Positions 28,001 through 35,743 are shown, counted from the stretch's first letter. The stretch: 64,000 nt of DNA from an uncultured Microbacteriaceae bacterium (GCA_947487835.1 CANKXX010000006.1:1-64000); one strand, 5' to 3'. Program-made: numbers and translations. The notes: generated by a model from the sequence alone, not told the origin.

Positions 28001-28563
28001 TGCATGCCGATGAGGGCGAGGAACAGGGGGATGAGCGGCACGGTGAGCACCAGCACGAGCGCGCTCACCCAGTCGACGGAGAGCACGCGCAGGCCCACCG
28101 CGATCGGCACGACGGCGGCGCCGGTCAGGGCGGGCAGGACCGTCGCGAAGTACTTGTCGAGGTCGTCGAGGCCGTGGGTGGCGAGGGTCGTGATGTCGCC
28201 GACCGACGCGCCTCGGCGGCCGCCCGGCGCCAGCATCCGCTCGGCGAGCGCGATCCGCGTCGCCTCCTTGGTGCCGACCGCGGCGCGGGCCGCGAGCACC
28301 CGGATGGCCCAGGCCACGGCGCCGCGGACGAGCCCCGCGGCGATCCCGAGGGCGACCCACGGCGCGACGTCGTCGCCGGCGATCACGGCCACGACCCCGC
28401 GGGCCACGGACTCGGCGAGGGCCACGAGCGCGAGGGCCTTCAGCACCGAGAGGACCGTCAGGCCCGCGAGGGTGCGCGGCCCGTCCGGCCCGGAGCCCAC
28501 GGTGAGCATCCCGCGCGGCGAGGCCGCCGGCCGGGCAGCGGCGGCGCCGGCGCCGGCGCTCAC
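25042..28563 (-). CDS. cydDC: Fused CydDC: heterodimer-type ABC exporter in one chain
   Basis: A 1173-residue protein holding two complete ABC exporter halves in tandem. The first (CydD-like) half has six hydrophobic segments, then Walker A GPSGSGKST and signature LSPGELRRLAVARAL. The second (CydC-like) half repeats the plan with GPSGSGKST and LSGGERQRVAVARTL. CydDC exports thiols and is needed for cytochrome bd assembly. GTG 28563 overlaps the cydB stop (GTGA), so the set is coupled; sequence upstream of that in this frame is antisense to cydAB. A ~60-residue low-complexity linker joins the halves (about residues 560-620). Confidence 0.92.
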   Translation of the reverse strand: MSAGAGAAAARPAASPRGMLTVGSGPDGPRTLAGLTVLSVLKALALVALAESVARGVVAVIAGDDVAPWVALGIAAGLVRGAVAWAIRVLAARAAVGTKEATRIALAERMLAPGGRRGASVGDITTLATHGLDDLDKYFATVLPALTGAAVVPIAVGLRVLSVDWVSALVLVLTVPLIPLFLALIGMHTQDRVDAASGALARLSDHLVELARGLPVLVGLGRVEEQTALLARVSDDYRRRTMLTLRTAFLSSLALELISTISVAVVAVFVGLRLIDGSLPLEVGLLALILAPECFGPFRDLGAAFHASQDGVSALERARGILAAAPAAALPRPTAAPGALAARDLTLRYPGRPVPALSHLSFDIRPGTVAAITGPSGSGKSTLLALLAGGADGAADAEVSGALTVVPPERLAWVPQHPHTVGDTVLDELRLYAASGPEGMDAADADAAGDALRALGLAGLAPADPARLSPGELRRLAVARALVRVAAGADVVVLDEPTAHLDDRSAALVRAAIASLRGRCTVVLASHDPDVLALATQRIPVLDGVDPVVDGGGTVRGEASLRVEAAPTEQTGPGGALADRAAGTVPNAQFDPLTETEPRATARELAALLGDVARPAAGRLALALLCGALAALFAVALTTVSGWLIVRASQQPAIMYLLVAIVGVRFFGIGRSVLRYAERLATHDAVFASVTRLRVRLWRALAARGPSARRLLRGGTALDYLVTTADEARDLAPRVILPPAVGVLTGVASLVGVALLHAPAVPPLAVCLVLCLGIAPVLALVADRRASARHQASRSAMTRSFADAAVAAADLRGNAAGPAVLARLREVDRSAAESGRRSAWALGLGNTLVVAACCTTAALMLAVCAPAVASGSLPAEITAVLVLLPIALIDPLLAVVDAVQQAPALSRALTRLARFTPAVEAGAHAGSRSVAGSAARSSASGPVDGLELDALAARWPDADADAFAGVDASARRGEWLVVTGPSGSGKSTLLTVLLGQLAPSAGTYRLGADDTADLAPGVVRRHIAWCPQEGHLFDSSLRANLLLARPREDAPDEAELRHTLVRAGLGPLLAQLPDGLDTRLGSEGVALSGGERQRVAVARTLLTRADVVLLDEPTAHLDRPTADALLADLRSALADVVPVLVTHHAEDIGPADRRLDLGVSTPRRDGALVGAQR

Positions 28564-29606
28564 TCTGCGGTCCGGTCGCGCGGCACGACGGCCGCGACCA
28601 CCGCGTGCGCGGCGGGGATGTGCCGCTCGCTGACCCGCCGCCGGAAGACCCAGTAGGTCCAGCCCTGGTAGGCGAGCACGAGGGGCAGGCCGAACGCCGT
28701 GACCCAGGTCATGACCATCAGCGTGTACGCGCCGCTCGACGCGTTGTCGACGGTGAGGTCGAACGCGGGGTTGATGCTCGAGGGCAGCACGACCGGATAC
28801 ACCGCCGCGAAGATCGACGCGGCACCGGCGACGAGGAACAGGGCGACGCCCGCGAATGCGCGGCCCTCGCGCCCCGCGCGGCCGCCGGCCACGCCCCACA
28901 GCACGGCGGCGACGGCCACGAGCACAAGCGTCCAGGTGAGGGGCGATCCGGTACGCAGCTGCACCGCGAGCACCCAGACCACGATCGGCAGCAGGGCGAG
29001 CGGCGTCCAGCGGCGGAACCAGACGCCCGCCCGGTCCCGGACGACCCCGTCGGACTTCAGCCCGAGGAAGGCTGCCGCGTGCACGAGGCAGAAGCCGACG
29101 ACGGCGAGACCACCGAGCACGGCGTAGCCGCTGAACCAGGCGAACGGTCCGCCGATCCGGTCGCCGTTCTCGTTGAGCGGCAGCCCCGTCGTCGTGAGGG
29201 CCAGCATCGCGCCGACGCCGAACGCGGCGACGAAGGACCCGCCGGCCAGGGCGAGGTCCCAGGTGCCCGTCCACCGCCGGGTGTGCCCCTTGCCCCGGTA
29301 TTCGATGGCGACCGCACGCAGGATGAGCCCGAGCAGCACGAACGTGAGCGGCAGGTACAGCGCCGAGAACAGCGACGCATACCAGAACGGGAACGCCGCG
29401 AAGGTCGCGGCCCCCGCCGTGATGAGCCACACCTCGTTGCCGTCCCAGACCGGGCCGATGGTGTTCAGCATCACGCGGCGCTGGCTGTCCGATCGGGCGC
29501 TGAGCAGCAGGTGCATGCCGACGCCGAGGTCGAAGCCCTCGAGCAGGAGGTAGCCGATCCACAGCACGGAGATGGCGATGAACCAGACGGTGGGTAGCGC
29601 GTCCAT
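28560..29606 (-). CDS. cydB: Cytochrome bd ubiquinol oxidase subunit II
   Basis: A 348-residue membrane protein starting at ATG 29606. The N-terminus (VWFIAISVLWIGYLLLEGFDLGVG) and the following RRVMLNTIGPVWDGNEVWL are diagnostic CydB segments; about eight to nine hydrophobic helices follow. It forms the bd-type terminal oxidase with CydA, reducing oxygen with quinol electrons. It lies 53 bp after cydA and overlaps cydDC by 4 bp. Confidence 0.95.
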   Translation of the reverse strand: MDALPTVWFIAISVLWIGYLLLEGFDLGVGMHLLLSARSDSQRRVMLNTIGPVWDGNEVWLITAGAATFAAFPFWYASLFSALYLPLTFVLLGLILRAVAIEYRGKGHTRRWTGTWDLALAGGSFVAAFGVGAMLALTTTGLPLNENGDRIGGPFAWFSGYAVLGGLAVVGFCLVHAAAFLGLKSDGVVRDRAGVWFRRWTPLALLPIVVWVLAVQLRTGSPLTWTLVLVAVAAVLWGVAGGRAGREGRAFAGVALFLVAGAASIFAAVYPVVLPSSINPAFDLTVDNASSGAYTLMVMTWVTAFGLPLVLAYQGWTYWVFRRRVSERHIPAAHAVVAAVVPRDRTAE

Positions 29607-29659
29607 GGCGGTCCTGTTCCTGTAGGCGGGGAGTGAGTAAGCGGGTGAGTGGGCGGGGC

Positions 29660-31225
29660 TCAGTAGGCGAAGGCGAGCACGTCGCCGTCGGAGGCGTCGT
29701 GGTCCTCGTCCTCGCGGTGGAGGTCGGGCATGGCGGCCGCGACGCCGCCCCGGACGAAGCGGGCGAGGAGCACGATCTCGACCACCATCAGCACGCCGTA
29801 CACCGTGCCGAGCGAGATGAGGGAGAACAGCAGCTCGCCCGCGGTCGCGCTGGGGGAGACCGCCGCCGCCGTGAACATGAACACGCCGTCCACGCCGCTG
29901 GGGTTGGGGTTCGGGGCCACCACGAACGGCTGCCGACCCATCTCGGTGAAGACCCAGCCCGCCGAGTTGGCGGCGAACGGGGCGAGGATGCCGAGGATGG
30001 CCAGCTGCATGATGCGCTTGGACTGCGGCACGGTGCCCTTGCGGGTCAGCCACAGCGCGACGACGGCGGCGAACGCGGCGAGGGCGCCGAAGCCGATCAT
30101 GAGGCGGAAGCCCCAGTAGGTGACGGCCATGAGCGGCACGTAGGTGATCTCGTCGCCGGCGCGCTCGCCGAGCATCGGGTCGTCGGGCAGGTGGGTGCCG
30201 TACGCCTCCTGGTACTCGGGGATCAGGTCGTTCACGCCCTTGATCTCGGTGTCGAAGTCGCCGTGGGCGAGGAAGGACAGCACCCCGGGGATCTCGATCA
30301 GCCCGACGACGTCGTCGCAGTCGGTCGCGCCGACGTCGCCGATGGCCAGCACGGAGAACGCGGTGCCGGTCTGGCAGGCCGCCTCCGCGGCGGCCATCTT
30401 CATGGGCTGCTGGTCGAACATCAGCTTGGCCTGCAGGTCGCCCGTGAGCGCGACACCGCCGAACCCGACGATGGCCACGACCGCGCCGATGCGGAGCGAG
30501 GTGATCCACACGCCGTGGTCGGCCGCGTCCCGACCGCGGACGGTGGGCGCCTCGCCCACCACGACGCGCCCGTCGGCGTCGACGGAGTCGATGCCGTCAC
30601 GCCGGCGCTGCCAGAGCTGGTACCAGGAGATCCCGATCAGGAACGCGGCGCCGACACCGAGGGCGCCGAAGATCGTGTGCGTGTAGGCCGCGATGGCGGT
30701 GTTGTTCGTGAGGACCGCCCACACGTCGGTCATGACCGGCCTGCCGTCGACGAGCTCGACGCCGACGGGGTGCTGCATCCACGAGTTCGCGACGATGATG
30801 AAGTACGCCGACACCACGGAGCCGGCCACGGCGATCCACAGGCAGGCGAGGTGCACGCGCTTCGGCAGCCGGTCCCAGCCGAAGATCCACAGGCCGAGGA
30901 ACGTCGACTCGAAGAAGAATGCGAGCAGGCCCTCCATGGCGAGCGGCGCGCCGAACACGTCCCCCACGAAGCGGGAGTACTCGCTCCAGGCCATGCCGAA
31001 CTGGAACTCCTGCACGAGGCCCGTCGCCACCCCGAGGATGAAGTTGATGAGGTAGAGCTTGCCCCAGAACTTGGTCATGCGGAGGTAGCGCTCGTTGCCG
31101 GTGCGCACCCACATGGTCTGGAAGATCGCCACGACCGGCCCGAGGCCGAGGGTGAGCGGAACCATCCAGAAGTGGTAGACGGTCGTGATGCCGAACTGCC
31201 AGCGGGCGATCTCCAGGGGATCCAC
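29660..31225 (-). CDS. cydA: Cytochrome bd ubiquinol oxidase subunit I
   Basis: A 521-residue membrane protein of the normal length. Heme-ligand features are His18 (TTVYHFWMVPL), the second His in IAAYTHTIFGALGVG, and Met in GWVFTEMGRQPFVV. The quinol-loop region between the helices includes the conserved QPMKMAAAEA segment. It catalyses quinol oxidation and oxygen reduction without proton pumping, for low-oxygen or stress respiration. It is the first gene of cydA-cydB-cydDC(-gntR) and lies behind three tandem palindromic operators shared with the divergent blaI-like gene. Confidence 0.95.
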   Translation of the reverse strand: MDPLEIARWQFGITTVYHFWMVPLTLGLGPVVAIFQTMWVRTGNERYLRMTKFWGKLYLINFILGVATGLVQEFQFGMAWSEYSRFVGDVFGAPLAMEGLLAFFFESTFLGLWIFGWDRLPKRVHLACLWIAVAGSVVSAYFIIVANSWMQHPVGVELVDGRPVMTDVWAVLTNNTAIAAYTHTIFGALGVGAAFLIGISWYQLWQRRRDGIDSVDADGRVVVGEAPTVRGRDAADHGVWITSLRIGAVVAIVGFGGVALTGDLQAKLMFDQQPMKMAAAEAACQTGTAFSVLAIGDVGATDCDDVVGLIEIPGVLSFLAHGDFDTEIKGVNDLIPEYQEAYGTHLPDDPMLGERAGDEITYVPLMAVTYWGFRLMIGFGALAAFAAVVALWLTRKGTVPQSKRIMQLAILGILAPFAANSAGWVFTEMGRQPFVVAPNPNPSGVDGVFMFTAAAVSPSATAGELLFSLISLGTVYGVLMVVEIVLLARFVRGGVAAAMPDLHREDEDHDASDGDVLAFAY

Positions 31226-31258
31226 GTGTGCACCGATCTCGAGGCTTCGGGTAGTGTT

Positions 31259-31322
31259 TTCTACACGGCGGTAGAACTTATTTCTACACGATTGTAGAAC
31301 TGATTTCTACAAGGCCGTAGAA
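31259..31322. promoter_or_regulatory. Three phased TTCTAC-N6-GTAGAA operators between cydA and blaI
   Basis: Three palindromes, 31259-31276, 31282-31299 and 31305-31322, each consist of TTCTAC, six bases and GTAGAA. The centre-to-centre spacing is exactly 23 bp. They occupy the 138-bp divergent spacer between cydA and the blaI-like gene. Tandem dyads of this kind are usual for BlaI/MecI-type dimers, so the adjacent regulator is the expected ligand and would control both its own operon and cytochrome bd. Confidence 0.8.
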
Positions 31323-31363
31323 CTCGCCGAAGCCGGCGCCGGACACGAGGGGAAGGGTGAGCG

Positions 31364-31720
31364 ATGTCGACACTCGGGGAGCTCGAGCGGTCCGTCATGG
31401 ACATCCTGTGGAGCGGCGGAGAGCGCCTGACCGCAACGGAGCTGCAGGACAGGCTCACCGCGCTGCCCGGCGCGAAGTCGCTCGCCACGACGACCGTGCT
31501 CACGGTGCTGTCGCGACTCGAGAAGAAGCGCTTCGTGGCCCGCGAGCGATCGGCGCGGCCGCACCATTACTTCGCGGCGCGCAGCCGCGAGGACCACATG
31601 GCGGAGCTCATGCACGAGGTGCTCGGCACGGCCGCCGACCGCACCGCGGTGCTCGAACGGTTCGTGGGTCAGGCGAGCGACACCGAGGCCGCGACGCTGC
31701 GCGCGCTGCTCGGCCGCTGA
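31364..31720 (+). CDS. BlaI/MecI/CopY-family transcriptional repressor
   Basis: A 118-residue winged-helix repressor. The family pattern starts with GELERSVMDILW, then TATELQDRL, the recognition region LATTTVLTVLSRLEKK and wing VARERSARPHHYFA. The C-terminal ~45 residues form the dimerisation helix region. BlaI-type repressors are inactivated when their partner M56 membrane protease cleaves them or their signalling chain. Its M56 partner is encoded 11 bp downstream. ATG 31364 is preceded by GGGGAAGGG. Confidence 0.93.
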   Translation: MSTLGELERSVMDILWSGGERLTATELQDRLTALPGAKSLATTTVLTVLSRLEKKRFVARERSARPHHYFAARSREDHMAELMHEVLGTAADRTAVLERFVGQASDTEAATLRALLGR

Positions 31721-31731
31721 CCGCCGGCCCC

Positions 31732-32721
31732 GTGCTCGCCGCCTCCGTCGCGCTGGCCGTGCTGGCCTTCGCGCTGGCCTGGCCGGTGCCGCTCCTGCTG
31801 GGGGCCGCGGCCTGGCCGTCGCGGGCGCCCGCCACCGCGCTCGTGCTGTGGCAGGCCATCGCGCTCGCCGGCGGCCTGTCCATGATCGGCTCGCTCCTCG
31901 CGTTCGGCCTCGCCCCGTTCGGCCCGGATCTGCTCGGCGCGGCGGCAGAGTTCGTGCGTGCGTCCGCCCCGGCCGCCGAGGCGCCGTCCGTGCCGCTCGT
32001 GCACCTGTTCGCGCTGAGCGCCGGCGTGCTGCTCGCGGGTCACCTCGTGCTGAACCTCGTGCTCACGATCGTCCGCATCGAGCACCAGCGGCGCAGGCAC
32101 GAGCGGCTCGTCACGCTGCTGAGCGCGCCCGTTCCCGACCGGCCGAACACGCGCCTGCTCGACTCGCCGATGCCGGTGGCGTACTGCCTGCCCGGCGGCC
32201 TCCGCTCGGTCACCGTCTTCTCCGCCGGCCTCGTGGACCTGCTCGACGAGGACCAGCTGCAGGCGGTCATCGAGCACGAGAAGGCGCACCTGCTCCAGCG
32301 GCACTACATGGTGCTGCTCGCCTTCGACGCCTGGCGCACGTCGCTGCCATGGTTCCCCATCGCGACCCGGGCGATGCGGGAGGTCGGAATGCTCGTGGAG
32401 ATGCTGGCGGACGACCGCGCCCGCCACACCGCCGCGGACGACGCGCTCGCCGCCGCGATCGTGCTCGTCTCCGGCGACGCCGGCGCGGGCGTCGGTGCGG
32501 GCGCCGGTACAGGTGCGGCGGCCGGGGCCCGCGCGGCCGACGGGGCGTGGTCGCTGCTCCCCGTGGCCTCCGCCCCGAGCGATACCCGCGCCCGCGTGCG
32601 CCGGCTGCTCTCGGGGGAGCCGCCCCTGCCCGCCGCGACCCGCACGGTCGTGTGGGCGTGCGCGATCGCGCTCGTGGCTCTGCCGACCGTTCTCCTGTTC
32701 GCGCCGGCGCTCGCCCGCTGA
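31732..32721 (+). CDS. M56-family membrane metalloprotease (BlaR1/MecR1-like)
   Basis: A 329-residue membrane protein from GTG 31732. Three hydrophobic segments precede a cytoplasmic zinc-protease motif HEKAH (HExxH, His182-His186), and another follows at the C-terminus. There is no extracellular penicillin-binding domain, so it is the short M56 type rather than BlaR1. It should relay a membrane or extracytoplasmic signal to the BlaI-like repressor upstream. A Gly/Ala-rich linker lies around residues 245-265. The signal is unknown; the operon layout suggests envelope or respiratory stress. Confidence 0.88.
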   Translation: MLAASVALAVLAFALAWPVPLLLGAAAWPSRAPATALVLWQAIALAGGLSMIGSLLAFGLAPFGPDLLGAAAEFVRASAPAAEAPSVPLVHLFALSAGVLLAGHLVLNLVLTIVRIEHQRRRHERLVTLLSAPVPDRPNTRLLDSPMPVAYCLPGGLRSVTVFSAGLVDLLDEDQLQAVIEHEKAHLLQRHYMVLLAFDAWRTSLPWFPIATRAMREVGMLVEMLADDRARHTAADDALAAAIVLVSGDAGAGVGAGAGTGAAAGARAADGAWSLLPVASAPSDTRARVRRLLSGEPPLPAATRTVVWACAIALVALPTVLLFAPALAR

Positions 32722-32740
32722 TCGGTGCGGACGGTGCGGC

Positions 32741-33388
32741 TCAGTCGATCAGCTGCGCCTTGAGGAAGGACGCGGTGCGGGCGAAGGCGAGCGCGGCGGC
32801 GTGCGACGAGAGCTTCGACGGGATGCTCGCGTTCGCGAACGAGTGCACCGTGCCCGGGTAGGTGTGCGCGACGACCGGCGTGCCGTGCTCCTTCAGCCGG
32901 CCGATGAACTCCTCCGGCTCCTCGCCGTCGCCCCACTCGTCCTCCTCGGCGAAGTTGAGCAGCACGGGGCAGGGGACGACGCCGTGGTCGTCGGGCGCGA
33001 CCGTGGCGTAGTACGCCGCGATGGCGTCCACAGTGCCCGCCTGGCCCTCGAGGAGGGCGAGCCAGCCGCCCATCGAGAAGCCGATCAGGCCTACCCGCGG
33101 GGCCCCGGCGGCCCGTGCCTCCTGCACGCTGTCGGCGATCGTGGAGAGCGCGAAGGCGAGGTCGAGGTCGCGCATCAGCTGCTCGGCGGAGTCCTCGTCC
33201 GCGGTCGCCCGGCCGTCGTAGAGATCGGGCACGAGCACGGAGAAACCCGCGTGCACCAGCCCGTCCGCGTACGCCTCGAGCCAGGGCAGCCGCCCGTACC
33301 AGTCGTGCACGAGGACGATCACCGGACGCCCCGGGGGTCCGAACTCGAGCGGCACGCCGGGGGAGGGGATGTCAACGATGATGCCCAC
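32741..33388 (-). CDS. Dienelactone hydrolase-family alpha/beta hydrolase
   Basis: A 215-residue alpha/beta hydrolase. The nucleophile elbow is GFSMGG (Ser instead of the Cys typical of true dienelactone hydrolases), the acid residue lies in NFAEEDEW, and the His in YPGTVHSF. GTG 33388 gives the family start (IIVDIP); longer frames upstream are antisense to the kinase. The enzyme is cytoplasmic and esterase-like with an unknown substrate. It is convergent with the M56 gene (19 bp) and divergent from the FGGY kinase. Confidence 0.82.
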   Translation of the reverse strand: MGIIVDIPSPGVPLEFGPPGRPVIVLVHDWYGRLPWLEAYADGLVHAGFSVLVPDLYDGRATADEDSAEQLMRDLDLAFALSTIADSVQEARAAGAPRVGLIGFSMGGWLALLEGQAGTVDAIAAYYATVAPDDHGVVPCPVLLNFAEEDEWGDGEEPEEFIGRLKEHGTPVVAHTYPGTVHSFANASIPSKLSSHAAALAFARTASFLKAQLID

Positions 33389-33448
33389 GCGGTCAGTCAA
33401 CCATCCCGTCGAGGGCGTCGGATCGACGGCACGCGCGGTGCGCTGGCA

Positions 33449-33458
33449 TAGTCGACTA
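33449..33458. promoter_or_regulatory. Palindrome TAGTCGACTA in the hydrolase/kinase divergent spacer
   Basis: A perfect 10-bp palindrome 35 bp upstream of the FGGY kinase start. It lies in the only AT-moderate part of the 105-bp spacer (33389-33493), which should hold promoters for both genes. It may be an operator; no regulator is adjacent. Confidence 0.3.
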
Positions 33459-33493
33459 CTACACGCTCGAACAGGAAGCACGAGAGACGAGAC

Positions 33494-35146
33494 ATGGACG
33501 CACCCCTCCACGGAAACGACGCCGGACGCTCCGATCAGGCACGCGAGGCGATCCTGGCGGGGCGGGCGTCGCTCGGCATCGAGCTGGGCTCCACCCGCAT
33601 CAAGGCGTGCCTGGTCGGCGACGACCCGGCGACGGTGCTCGCCACCGGCAGCCACGAGTGGGAGAACCAGTTCGTCGACCGGGTGTGGACCTACAGCATC
33701 GAGGCCGTCTGGGCCGGTCTGCAGGATGCGTACGCGAACCTCGTCGCCGATGTCGAGGCGCGCTACGGCGTGCGACCGGAGTCCTTCGGCGCCATCGGCG
33801 TCTCCGCCATGATGCACGGCTACCTCGCCTTCGACGAGGCAGACGAGCTGCTCGTGCCCTTCCGCACCTGGCGCAACACCACCACCGGCCGGGCCGCCGG
33901 CGAACTCACCGAGCTGTTCGGCACCAACATCCCGCTCCGCTGGTCGATCGCCCACCTGCACCAGGCGGTGCTCGACCAGGAGCCGCACGTGCCGCAGGTG
34001 CGCTTCGTGACCACCCTGGCCGGCTACGTGCACTGGCGGCTCACCGGCCGCAGGGTGATCGGGGTCGGCGACGCGTCCGGCATGTTCCCGATCGACTCCG
34101 CGACGAAGGACTACGACGCGGCGATGCTCGGCCAGTACGACGACCTCGTGGCGGGCTCCGCGCTCGGCCGGCCGGTTGCCGAGCTCCTGCCCGAGGTACT
34201 TGTGGCGGGTCAGCCCGCCGGCGCCCTCACCGCCGAGGGCGCCGCCCTCCTCGACCCGACCGGGTCCCTCCGCCCGGGCGCCGCGCTCTGCCCGCCCGAG
34301 GGTGACGCGGGGACCGGCATGGTGGCCACCAACGCCGTCGCGCCGCGCACCGGGAACGTCAGCGCGGGAACGAGCATCTTCGCCATGGTCGTGCTCGAGC
34401 GACCGCTCGCGAACGTGCACGAGGAGCTCGACCTCGTGACGACGCCCGCCGGTGACGCCGTCGCCATGGTGCACTGCAACAACGGGGCGAGCGAGCTGGC
34501 CGGCTGGGTCGGACTGTTCGGCCGTTTCGCCTCCGCCGCCGGCGTGCCGCTCGACAACGACGCCGTGTTCGAGGCGCTGTTCCGTGAGGCGCTCGACGGC
34601 GATGCCGACGCGGGCGGACTGCTGGCCTACAACCACCTCGCGGGCGAGCCCATCGCCGGCCTCGACGAGGGCCGCCCCCTGTTCGTCCGCACGCCGGAGA
34701 GCCGGTTCACCCTCGCCAACTTCATGCGCGCGCAGCTGTACGGCGTGTTCGGCACGCTGAGCCTCGGCATGCGCGTGCTCGAGAGCGAGGGCGTCGCCCT
34801 CGAGGAGATGTTCGCCCACGGCGGCGTCTTCCGCACGGCCGGCGTCGCGCAGCGGTTCCTCGCCGGTGCGCTCGGCGCGCCCGTGACCGTGGGCGAGAGC
34901 GCATCCGAGGGTGGTGCGTGGGGCATCGCCGTGCTCGCGTCCTACCTCTCCTCGGCGGACGAGATGGACCTCGGCGCCTACCTGCGCGAGCGCGTCTTCG
35001 CGGGCGCCGAGTCGTCCACCGTGCAGCCGGACCCGCGGGACGTAACGGGCTACGCCGCCTACCTCGACGCCTACCGTGCCGGTCTCGCCGTCGAGCGGAC
35101 CGCCGTGCAGGCGCTCGCCGCGTCGGGCGCGGCCGCGGCCGAGTAG
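33494..35146 (+). CDS. FGGY-family carbohydrate kinase (ribulokinase-like)
   Basis: A 550-residue FGGY kinase. The first motif is GIELGSTRIKACLVG, and VSAMMHGYLAFD with the RTWRNTTTGRAA segment resembles L-ribulokinase-type enzymes; the C-terminal half has VSAGTSIFAMVV and a FAHGGVFRTAGVAQRFLAG adenosine motif. It would phosphorylate a ketopentose or similar sugar with ATP. No araA or araD gene is present, but a beta-L-arabinofuranosidase and LacI regulator follow after the repeat-rich gap. The exact sugar is unknown. Confidence 0.88.
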   Translation: MDAPLHGNDAGRSDQAREAILAGRASLGIELGSTRIKACLVGDDPATVLATGSHEWENQFVDRVWTYSIEAVWAGLQDAYANLVADVEARYGVRPESFGAIGVSAMMHGYLAFDEADELLVPFRTWRNTTTGRAAGELTELFGTNIPLRWSIAHLHQAVLDQEPHVPQVRFVTTLAGYVHWRLTGRRVIGVGDASGMFPIDSATKDYDAAMLGQYDDLVAGSALGRPVAELLPEVLVAGQPAGALTAEGAALLDPTGSLRPGAALCPPEGDAGTGMVATNAVAPRTGNVSAGTSIFAMVVLERPLANVHEELDLVTTPAGDAVAMVHCNNGASELAGWVGLFGRFASAAGVPLDNDAVFEALFREALDGDADAGGLLAYNHLAGEPIAGLDEGRPLFVRTPESRFTLANFMRAQLYGVFGTLSLGMRVLESEGVALEEMFAHGGVFRTAGVAQRFLAGALGAPVTVGESASEGGAWGIAVLASYLSSADEMDLGAYLRERVFAGAESSTVQPDPRDVTGYAAYLDAYRAGLAVERTAVQALAASGAAAAE

Positions 35147-35254
35147 CGGCGGCTGCGGCGCCGCGGGGGGTGCGGCGCGGGGGCGGTACGGTACGCGAGC
35201 GCGGCACGCGCGCTGCGCATGAGGTCACGGTCACGGTCGATGGTCACGGGCGAT

Positions 35255-35332
35255 GCAATTCAGCAGATCCCGGCCGACACGCCGCTGACGACTGCCGACA
35301 CACCGACCCGCGATCCGAATCTGCTGAATTGC
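35255..35332. repeat. AATTCAG-family element, copy B1 (78 bp)
   Basis: The ends are GCAATTCAGCAGAT and ATCTGCTGAATTGC, perfect complements. The interior has two direct, not inverted, copies of GCCGACACgCCG. It has the same core words as the 84-bp A elements at 1807 and 20031 but a different internal layout. Confidence 0.8.
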
Positions 35333-35377
35333 GTCGGGGTGACAAGGTCGGGATGCGGGCGCCGGTCGTCCGCACAC

Positions 35378-35440
35378 GGACCCTGAGCCTGTCGAAGTGA
35401 CGCGGGATGCGCTCCGTCCCTTCGACAAGCTCAGGGACCG
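35378..35440. repeat. Inverted pair of the CCCTTCGACAAGCTCAGGG repeat
   Basis: GGACCCTGAGCCTGTCGAAG (35378-35397) faces CCCTTCGACAAGCTCAGGG (within 35416-35440) in opposite orientation with an 18-bp spacer. A truncated third half (GTCCCTTCGACGG) lies at 35466-35478. The same repeat occurs at 43621-43688, 45189-45254 and 52040-52062. Confidence 0.8.
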
Positions 35441-35490
35441 TATAGAGGCGACGCGAGGTGCCCTCCGTCCCTTCGACGGTCGCGGGCGAC

Positions 35491-35599
35491 GCAATTCAGC
35501 AGATCCGCCCTGATCCCCTACGCAATTCAGCAGATTTCGGCCGACACGCCGCTCTGGAGCGCCGACACGCCGACTCCTGGTTCGGATCTGCTGGATTGC
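35491..35599. repeat. AATTCAG-family element, copy B2 with a duplicated left end
   Basis: A complete 78-bp element (35522-35599; ends GCAATTCAGCAGAT and ATCTGCTGGATTGC) is preceded by an extra left end GCAATTCAGCAGAT at 35491-35504, as if one element had inserted beside or within the remnant of another. The interior again has two direct copies of GCCGACACGCCG. Confidence 0.8.
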
Positions 35600-35636
35600 G
35601 TTCGGTGAGTGGACAGCACTGGACCGCAACGGGTAC

Positions 35637-35710
35637 TTGACATTTCCTTCATCGATGTACAAGATGTGTTCTACATCGATGCACTACATCGATGCACTAC
35701 ATCGATGTAG
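35637..35710 (+). promoter_or_regulatory. Promoter and ATCGATG operator array before the GH127 gene
   Basis: TTGACA (35637-35642) followed after 17 bp by CAAGAT (35660-35665) is a plausible promoter. The spacer contains one ATCGATG palindrome (35650-35656), and downstream lie three tandem 13-bp units TACATCGATGCAC/TAG (35672-35710), each with a core ACATCGATG. Such repeated dyads suggest cooperative binding by a repressor; the LacI protein encoded at 37738 is the nearest candidate. Confidence 0.55.
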
Positions 35711-35743
35711 AACCGTCCGCGGCCCTCGCGTCGCTCACATTCA

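Larger units (their letters stand above)
35147..35743. other. 597-bp intergenic gap rich in repeats
   Basis: This is the longest gene-free stretch. It holds a 78-bp AATTCAG element (35255-35332), an inverted pair of the CCCTTCGACAAGCTC repeat (35378-35440), a nested second AATTCAG element (35491-35599), and finally a promoter with an ATCGATG operator array (35637-35710). Short open frames here lack ribosome sites and cross the repeats, so I see no gene. Confidence 0.8.

Noticed and set aside
35672-35710. CRISPR-like tandem repeats before the GH127 gene
   Set aside because: The units are 13 bp without spacers and contain an operator-like dyad; no cas genes are present.
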